A stretch of 64,000 nucleotides of DNA from Chaetoceros tenuissimus (taxonomy: Eukaryota > Bacillariophyta > Thalassiosirophyceae > Chaetocerotales > Chaetocerotaceae). Position 1 is the first letter of the stretch, and every line of letters starts with the position of its first letter. The notes below the pieces were generated by a model that saw nothing but the letters and a program-made list of their open reading frames with translations, was not told the DNA's origin and did no database searches. Location: the NCBI GenBank assembly GCA_021927905.1, contig BLLK01000047.1, forward strand, positions 2,976,001 through 3,040,000, in the 5' to 3' direction. The translations under genes and the position numbers were made by a program. Below are positions 56,763-64,000 of the stretch, piece after piece.

Positions 56763-58649
56763 CTAAGCTGCAAATTGCTTGATAAATTTGTCAAGCTCAT
56801 CGGTGTGGCCGCCAGTCGCTGTACCAATAGGGAATGCTTCTTCTGGTCGGGCAAGATCAATGATCAATACAATTCGATCATCGTCACTGTAATTGAATGC
56901 TCTGTGTGTCTTGGAGTCATCAAAACAAATGATTCTGCCGTCAGCATGGCTTTCTACACACCCATCTACCCATGTTCCACAAAGTCCTTCCTGCCCATTT
57001 TTGCTTGGAATGATGAGAGGTATGTGTATTCTCAAAACATGATTGGCAAGATCACTCCAACCAGTATGTGCACCAAGAGTAGTCCGTGGCTCTAATCTTG
57101 AAAATAATGCAGTGCGTAAGTAAGGACCTAAAGATTTCAATAATTCTGTAGTCTTCGGCACAAATCCACAAGTGAGGGGGATAAATTGGCGTTTGGATAC
57201 ATCAGTAGCAGGAAATGTATGGCACAAAGGGAATACAGTCCATGAAGCAGGATACATGGTATTCTTTTCATCGGAGTCGTCATAATCAGATTGATAATGG
57301 TTTTTCTCAGGCCAAGCTGTCCATTGTGGGATACGCCTTGCTTCTTTAGTCATAATTTTGATGTTTTCTTCTGATTGAAAAGATTGGAGTAGATCTCCAT
57401 ACAAATCATCAACTTCTTGATATGGAGATATAACCATTCTATTAGAAACTTCATCTCCGTTCGCTATACCCTCTCCTTCATTTTGACCATCTACACTCTT
57501 TCTTACACGACATTGCTCCCATAGACATCCCTTGAATGCATCTTTCTTCTCGTCAGCTTTAATTAGTGCAGTTTGAAATTGAGGTCGTTTCGGAATGTGT
57601 CTATAGATAAGCATTGTGTAACCTTTTGTTGAAATTGGTTCACCAGGATGTTTTCCACCATTCACTGAAAAGAAAGATTTCAATTCACTCACTGAATAAA
57701 GATAATAGTTCGGCGCTGCATCATTTGTGCGAAATTTGATGAATTCTTGGATTTCTTTCTTCTCCAATTCATCCCAATGTTTAGATGACTTGGAATTTGA
57801 GTTGTGGTACACCGATAAAGTATTACGTTCATTGATTTGATTGCACAGTACAAGAACAACAACTTGGTCCACATCATCACATTCTACAGTGTATTCATAA
57901 GATGAAGCGCCTTCTTCCTTTGTTTCGCAGTTTCTGCAATTATTTCTCCATGGTGATGCACAATGACATCCATATTTAGAAGGTTGAGACTCATCTCCGC
58001 ATTTCAGCGTAGATCTCAATAGATGACATATACTAGCAGGTGAGTCCAACATCATATATTCGTCATCGTCGGGCTTACAACTCTCTCTTCGATTATGCTG
58101 CAAGGTTGTCAAATCTACAACCTTTATTCTAGCATCAAAAGGCAGAGATTCAGCTTCTTTGATAGGAACTTCACTCTTCCCATGTTTTCTTGTCCAATCA
58201 AAGTTTGGATGAATGCAATGGCAACCCTTATCTGTATCGAAGTCAGACGGAGCCTTGTATACTTCAACTGAAACTTTCAGTTCTGTATCAGGCACTAAGC
58301 CTTCTGATAAAACGTCACGTTCTCTACTTGAAAATAAAGACTGACTTTCATAAATTCCAAACATGGTATATTTCCTATCTTCTTCATTAGAAATTGGAAC
58401 TTGGCACTGAAGAAGCCCCGCATCTTCTGAAAATTTCAAGTCAATAGGTGGGATAGGTTTGCCATCAGGAGTGACTCTTCCATGCTTCCAGTCTAGGTTA
58501 GCTTCAATTTGACAGCTGAAATCGTGCAATTTAGTAATGAGTTGTTTGTTGGACGATTCTGATTTCGAGTTTGCATCTCCTAGATCCAATTTAAGCATCG
58601 AGATTGATGCTTGCTCTCTCTTGTTTGTTCGCACGCAACAAGTCTTCAT
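56763..58649 (-). CDS. Aspartyl/asparaginyl beta-hydroxylase-domain protein
   Basis: Single exon, 628 aa from the first ATG (MKTCCVRTNKRE); an upstream TTG is not needed. The C-terminal 170 residues match the Fe(II)/2-oxoglutarate AspH fold: SRLEPRTTLGAHTGWSD (first iron His), HVLRIHIPLIIP, CFDDSKTHRAFN (second iron His) and DDRIVLIIDL (2OG Arg). As in AspH, only two His bind iron, with no acidic third ligand. The N-terminal 450 residues are unfamiliar: they hold several Cys and His (CHCIHPNFDW, GCHCASPWRNNCRNC) and a part with LYSVSELKSFFSVNGGKHPG. No signal peptide, so it may be cytosolic or nuclear. Hydroxylation of Asp/Asn or His is the family activity. Confidence 0.8.
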   Translation of the reverse strand: MKTCCVRTNKREQASISMLKLDLGDANSKSESSNKQLITKLHDFSCQIEANLDWKHGRVTPDGKPIPPIDLKFSEDAGLLQCQVPISNEEDRKYTMFGIYESQSLFSSRERDVLSEGLVPDTELKVSVEVYKAPSDFDTDKGCHCIHPNFDWTRKHGKSEVPIKEAESLPFDARIKVVDLTTLQHNRRESCKPDDDEYMMLDSPASICHLLRSTLKCGDESQPSKYGCHCASPWRNNCRNCETKEEGASSYEYTVECDDVDQVVVLVLCNQINERNTLSVYHNSNSKSSKHWDELEKKEIQEFIKFRTNDAAPNYYLYSVSELKSFFSVNGGKHPGEPISTKGYTMLIYRHIPKRPQFQTALIKADEKKDAFKGCLWEQCRVRKSVDGQNEGEGIANGDEVSNRMVISPYQEVDDLYGDLLQSFQSEENIKIMTKEARRIPQWTAWPEKNHYQSDYDDSDEKNTMYPASWTVFPLCHTFPATDVSKRQFIPLTCGFVPKTTELLKSLGPYLRTALFSRLEPRTTLGAHTGWSDLANHVLRIHIPLIIPSKNGQEGLCGTWVDGCVESHADGRIICFDDSKTHRAFNYSDDDRIVLIIDLARPEEAFPIGTATGGHTDELDKFIKQFAA

Positions 58650-59006
58650 ATCTTTGTATATGTAACTCTTTTGTATTTCCTTATGTAGTTTTTGAGGTGT
58701 GCTATGCAATCAATTGAGCTTTTATCTTTTATCAAAAAATGAAGAATGAAGGGGAAAAAATGAAAATGAGACCGTTGATATGAACAGTCCGTCATTGTTA
58801 TGGAATACCAACATGATGATGATAAAAGGGTCTTTTGTCCTCCCTACTTTAGAGGGATAAAACATGCCAGTCTTGTCCGTCATTGGTTCTTAGGGAATAT
58901 AACAGTTTTTACTAAAAAGCTTATCTATGTAAAAAATTATTACGCAACAAAAAATAAGCAAACGAAAAAAGAATAATAGTTATTCCTTGCTACAACCTAA
59001 CCTAAC
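58650..59006. other. Intergenic spacer
   Basis: About 360 bp between the hydroxylase start and the next gene's stop. It ends with three CCTAAC units (about 58994..59010). No gene. Confidence 0.4.
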
Positions 59007-62000
59007 CTAATTCAAACTACCATACACCAACCGCAGATCTGATACTAAAGATACATCGTCATAGCTCTCCTGGATGAATGTCACGTAATTTGCAACTGTA
59101 CCGTTCTCAAACTTTCCTATTGGCATTTCAATATATCGCAAGGGTTCGCCCCTTGCCTCTATAACGTCGATCTCTCCTACACACAGTATTCTACGTTGAC
59201 CATGAAGTCTGACTTTCACTCGAGACCCATACGTAGGTGGTGTCTCTACCTTCAAAATATCTTTGTGCGAATCATAGTAATGGTGGAATTCAATATTTCC
59301 TTCTTCATCTAGGATCGAGATACTCATATTAGTCAATTGATAGTCTCTACATTTCTGTCCTTTCTGTATCACAATAGACTTGATCAGATATGTTCTCGAG
59401 AGATATACCTCCAAGTACGGATTATCTTCTCTGATTGATTTGAAGGCTGTCTCTGGTCTTCCATCTACTGCCAACTCAGACCTGCCCTCGAAAGTAAACG
59501 AAGAAAAATCTGTTGACTTTCCCAAAGCTAAATTCATGCGATATATGCGCAGACCGTCAACGTGCATATTACCAAAGAAGGTTGAATAGATGAATTTGCT
59601 TCTTCCAACTTGTATACAGAAGCTATTGCTATTTTGGGTTTCAAGTATGTTTTCTTTTTCACTGAAACATATAAATATATTGATATGAGATCCAGATGTT
59701 ATCAATGTTTGAATTTTTGAATATGGATCGAATTCATATGTGTCTTGAAGTTTGAAGCTATTCCATGCATGGCCATAGAGTTGAATTGATTTTCCATTCG
59801 CTTGCACTATTGTGCCTCCATTTATATTGATAGCAGGAGTTGAAACTGGAGACGCCATTGATAATTGTAGCTTACTCACTGTAATGTCTTCAACAAGCTC
59901 GAAGCTCATCTCGAAATCCTGATTACAAGAAATGTCAGAATCCACTAGAGGAAGAAAAGCAAGTTAGAAAAATATTACACTTACATTTCCGCAATGTCTA
60001 TTGGGGGGACTGTTACAATATGCATCACTGCACTTTATGCAAGTATCATAAATTCCTTGACTATGACCGGCATTCGACGAGACATATCCGTCGAAACAAA
60101 TACACTCTGGCTCGTCATTGGCGTTTCGTCGTATTCTACCTGCATTTTTATCTTTACACACTCCTCTCTTATCGAAAAGATCAAAGTCCACGTCATCTGA
60201 AATTTGCAGATTTGTCACAGTTGTTTTGTCTGTAAATGCAGCTTCTCGTAATGAGTCATCATTTGATTTTGCTTTCTGCATGAAACTAATTTTTTGTACT
60301 GTCACATTGCGGTCAAAGAAAAGCTCGCCAAGTGCAACTTCTTTTTCTTTACCTTGTGGAAGATTTTGCAGGTTCATACAAGGTGAAGAACATTCTTCTT
60401 GTTTTCGTCCCATTGACTGCAAGGTGGAGAAGCACATAAGCGTTGACAATCCAAGACTATTTGGAATCACTCCGAACTTTAATTTTGTATATTTTGTAAC
60501 GTTGAACGAGCCCTCAATATCGAAAGTTGCTTGAGTAATCCCATAAATACTAACACTATTGGAAGGGAGTACAACTGCACCGCCCATCTTTCCGTATTGA
60601 AGATCCTGTTGCGAACCTATCTTTATATTGAATGGAGAAGCTGTTGAAACAGAAGACATTGATATAGGAAGAGGCTGCTCACAGAAACCATCGCTGCATA
60701 TCCCCGAGGCACATTCCCTATCCCAGTCGCAACCAATTTTATCGAAAAAGTAACCATTACCAATAAGACTGACACAAGTATCATATTTTCCAAGCAATAT
60801 TCCTCCATTTGAAGCTACAAAACCTTCTCTACAAGCACATCTAGATTCTTGTGTATTGGTGAGAAAGACTTGAATTGCATTTGGATCAATAACTCCACAT
60901 TGTCCATCCGCGAAATAGTATGCATCAAGGCCTTCTCTGTAGAAACGAAAGTCAGACAATACTAATTCCCCGTCAAAAAGTGCCTGACCTTTTTGATGTA
61001 GCTTAATATATCCTAAAAATGCCTTTCGAAATCCAAACATTATACCTAGATGAACGTTGATTGGCCCTGATGATTTTGGTGAAAAACATCGCTCTTCATC
61101 TTCGTATATATGTGCTTCACCTCTAACTTCTTGTTCGTTCTCAAAAAAGCACAGCATGAAGGTTTCAGGATTCTCTATTACTTCAAGACGAAATTCCAAA
61201 ACTGTATATTTGTCAATTGGTATGGGGTCTTTTATGTGAAGGACCCTATTCACCTGTCCCAAACTTCTTATACTATTCGCAGTCTCTACCCGGACACCAC
61301 CGAGACTCTCGAAGATGTCATCAAATGATGTGTCAACACCTCCATATGGAATATTTTCACCAGAATCAACGTACATATTGAGTTTCTTTGAAGCGATGTT
61401 AGTACCAATTCATGGGGAAAATAGATAAATTAAATTGATTGCTATGAAGGAACAAAACTTACATTCATCTTGCATCTTGACTCCTGACATTCGCGTTGAT
61501 CCTATTCAGTATAGATAATGTGAGATATAGATAATCAAAAGTTTACGTACTCGTACAGAAAAGATAGAATCAACTTACGCATTCATGATTTGAATTGCAA
61601 ATGTCTCCTTCAAAGCCACAAAAAGTTGAAAAAACACAATTCACACATACGTCCAAGTCGCTCAGTTCAACTCCACCATTTGATGCCACATATCCAGTGT
61701 TACAAATGCAAGTATTCGAAGAGTATCGCCCAAAGATGTTTTCCTCACTTTCGCTTCGTGTATCAACCACTGGTGATGCATTTACATCACTGCAACTTCC
61801 ATCTATATTCACAATAGCTGAAAGGTCAATGCTTTCAACTTTTAAATTAAGAAGAGAAATTCCATTTTCCGTATGGGTTGCATTAGATCGCTCAAATGAT
61901 ATAAAATTGATATCTGTTTGCCTGTGGTTCATTAAAGTTCCCAATCCAACGTCCATGAAGTTGAAAGAAGTATCAATATCAATACATTGTTTCAATTTGT

Positions 62001-64000
62001 TTGGATCGTCCAATCTCTCATAAATACAGATACTCAACATAGCGCTATTTTCATTAGCACTGTCTTCATTCAAAATTGTAGATTGGAGGCGTGTATTCTT
62101 TTGGCAGATCAATGACGAGGATAATTTGAATATGCGCACAGTATTGCCAAATATTTCCAAAGTTTGTTCGTCCCAAACCACAATCCCTCCATCGCCATCG
62201 GACTTGAACGGCTCTAGATACGCATCAATATTTTTTTCAAGACTTTGCGTATGATCTACTATACTGAGAGTCTAGAGGATCATACAGTTAGAATCAGAAA
62301 TTACTTCATCACTGTACCATATCGAAAGATTACATACCTTGCCCTTACAATGATTGCTGACACAGTTGAACGACGCACATTCGTTATTGAACCTGCACAT
62401 ATCTCCATCGTAAATAGTGCCATATGATGAGGGCCTTGCTGTTGGAGAAACTGTGGGAAAGTGAGATGTAGATGGAACAATTGATGAAAGTGAAGATGTA
62501 GGTTTTTGACTTGGATTCTTGGAGATTGAAGGTGACAATGATGGTAGTAAAGATATTGTTGGGTGATTCGACGGGGATAGAGACTGTGTTGGACTAGTAG
62601 TTGGCGAAGTTGTTGGTCTTTGTCCACAGTCAGTATCGAGACATATCATACAATGATCATCTTCACCTTGAAGTATATCATCTGTGCTACCTTTTGCCGA
62701 TTTGAAGCCACTGATACATTTACATTGCGAAATAAATGCGTTATGATCAGCCGAGTTTGGCTCTGAGTAAACATCTTTGCATTGATATTTATACTGAGCT
62801 CAATAAAATTGCGTTGGTAAATTGCAGAAATATTTCAACAAATCAAAATCTGGGAACTTACAACAAATGAAAAAACGTTGTCATTGTAGTCGTGAGCATC
62901 TACGCGGCCTTCTATACTATGCACAGTAAGGGAACCAAGCCCAATATTTCTCATTCCTCTACTGTCCCTTCCGTATAGAATTTCTACATGATCTCCCCAA
63001 CCACTTCCTTTAATCCATGGATATACGTAGATTGCACCTACTTCGATGTTATCATATGTCATGAGAGGGTCGGCAACTGCTATGCTTTGCGCGTCATTGG
63101 AAATAGCAACTTTCGTTCCGAATGTTCCAGCTCTTGAGTCATGTCTAATAGTTTCACCTAGAGCAGGAATAGATTTATCTGCCTCCAAAGAATATGTGTA
63201 TACCTTTTGCTCAATAGGACTGCCTACAATAATCACATTCAAGGATGATGCAATATCCACCCCAGTACCGAAACCTTGAAGCCAAAGCTTTTTATCGATC
63301 GGATCGACAGTCAATTTGTTTCTGCTACCAATTGAAATCATATGCACATGCAATATTCTCACAAAGCCATGGCTGCTGTCGACATTTCCATTGAGATATT
63401 CATCAAAACCGGCTATTACTACTCCTGCATCTGACACAGCAAGACTTCGAAGCTTACCACTTAGTTCGATATAAGAAGCAATTAATCCTCCATGATGAAC
63501 AATAATCTCATTATCCTTTGCTCTAATTACAAAAAAGTCTCCATTATCGCTCATTGTGCTGATTCCATCTCCTTGAATGTTGTTTCTATCATGGTTTGGA
63601 ATCTCGGTCCAAGTATCAGCCTAGAGAAGGAGAAAAATTCGAACTAAGTGCCATGCAAAAAAATTAGTTGAACAAATCTGAAATGCGTGAATAAGGTACC
63701 TACCGATGAAAATTTATCAGTTCTTGTATCAAAAACTAAATTTTCGATACATGTTGCCTTCTCTATTGGGTTGAAATGATCTTGCACAAACATCATATGG
63801 CTTATAGTCTTGCCACTTGGTACAAAACCTCGCAGTGGGATTTCATAATTTAAAGCGACTCCAAAAATTTCTACTTCCGCAAGACTTAATATTCTTTTTC
63901 CATCACCATTCAAAGTGATCCTCACTCTTCTGCCGATCACATTGTCGATTGGAATCGTGAACATAGCACCATCAAAGCTATCGTAGCTATTCGTGAAAAT
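59007..64000 (-). CDS. Large multi-domain surface protein, 5' end beyond the window
   Basis: Exons 63704..64000 (open to the edge), 62862..63620, 62338..62793, 61579..62271, 61463..61501, 59985..61385 and 59007..59918; phases agree and give about 1,518 visible residues. From the N-side: a galactose-binding-like end (NGDGKRILSLAEVEIFG); beta-propeller or FG-GAP-like repeats (GFGTGVDIASSLNVIIVGSP, GTFGTKVAISNDAQSIAVAD); a Cys module (YQCKDVYSE...CKCISGFKS); a PS-rich tract; and four Cys-rich EGF-like turns of form CxC..G(Y/F)V(A/S)SN(G/A)G...D(T/V)C. The C-terminus has an F5/8-type segment (NLALGKSTDFSS...LAVDGRPETAF). A wall or surface location is likely. The 39-nt exon at 61463 encodes DQRECQESRCKMN. 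Confidence 0.75.

Noticed and set aside
58994-59010. Three CCTAAC units as an internal telomere repeat.
   Set aside because: Too short, partly in the coding end of the neighbouring gene, and the usual telomere word CCCTAA is not formed.

Overview
This window is nuclear DNA of a photosynthetic eukaryote, most likely a diatom. The evidence is: an AT-rich background with many short GT-AG introns (mostly 60-140 nt); secretory signal peptides with a Phe at the cleavage point that look like diatom plastid pre-sequences (homogentisate prenyltransferase, a methyltransferase, a small protein near 49.5 kb); long PSxxPS-repeat surface proteins; and a mix of plant-like (tocopherol pathway, SnRK1), opisthokont-like (PX-AGC kinase, CLPTM1, PFKFB) and histidine-kinase genes. 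I cannot name the species; a centric, Chaetoceros-like diatom is only a guess. I recognise no organelle, bacterial or viral DNA. I resolved 23 protein genes, most with exon joins checked by reading phase.

Layout. 0-8.4 kb: a partial histidine-phosphatase-like gene, a methyltransferase with a thylakoid-lumen-type leader, a PX-domain AGC kinase (SGK3-like) and a large acidic secreted protein of unknown family. 8.58-9.68 kb: two identical 548-bp tandem repeats. 9.8-18.4 kb: PEX5, a hyper-acidic protein, an unknown protein, SNF1/AMPK-alpha and the homogentisate prenyltransferase. 18.4-21.6 kb: a gene-poor stretch with a 67-bp inverted repeat carrying G-quadruplex motifs, a very small KIX-domain gene, a weak SINE-like trace and a decayed copy of the CLPTM1 tail. 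21.6-31 kb: CLPTM1, a lipoyl-like mitochondrial protein that lacks its lysine, bifunctional PFKFB, a J-domain/TMEM185-like membrane protein, and a PSxxPS cell-surface protein. 31.5-36.7 kb: a small secreted protein and meiotic MSH4.

37.3-48.7 kb is the most striking locus: one gene that I reconstruct as 53 exons and 2,198 residues. It has fourteen tandem PAS/PAC modules followed by a histidine kinase and a receiver domain. Most modules are exactly 381 coding nt (127 residues), yet their introns sit at different places. Eight modules end with a separate 9-nt exon (TTGTTGGAG, once TTGTCGGAG). The summed exons give an open frame to the stop codon.

49.2-64 kb: a small possible plastid protein, an FN3/TPR/WD40/LysM scaffold, an N-myristoylation-motif flavoprotein, an aspartyl/asparaginyl hydroxylase-like protein, and a large multi-domain surface protein that runs off the right edge.

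The genes do not form one pathway. Themes are energy signalling (SNF1, PFKFB), peroxisome import, meiosis, cell-surface or wall proteins and stimulus sensing (PAS kinase). All function calls rest on motif reading; no database search was run.
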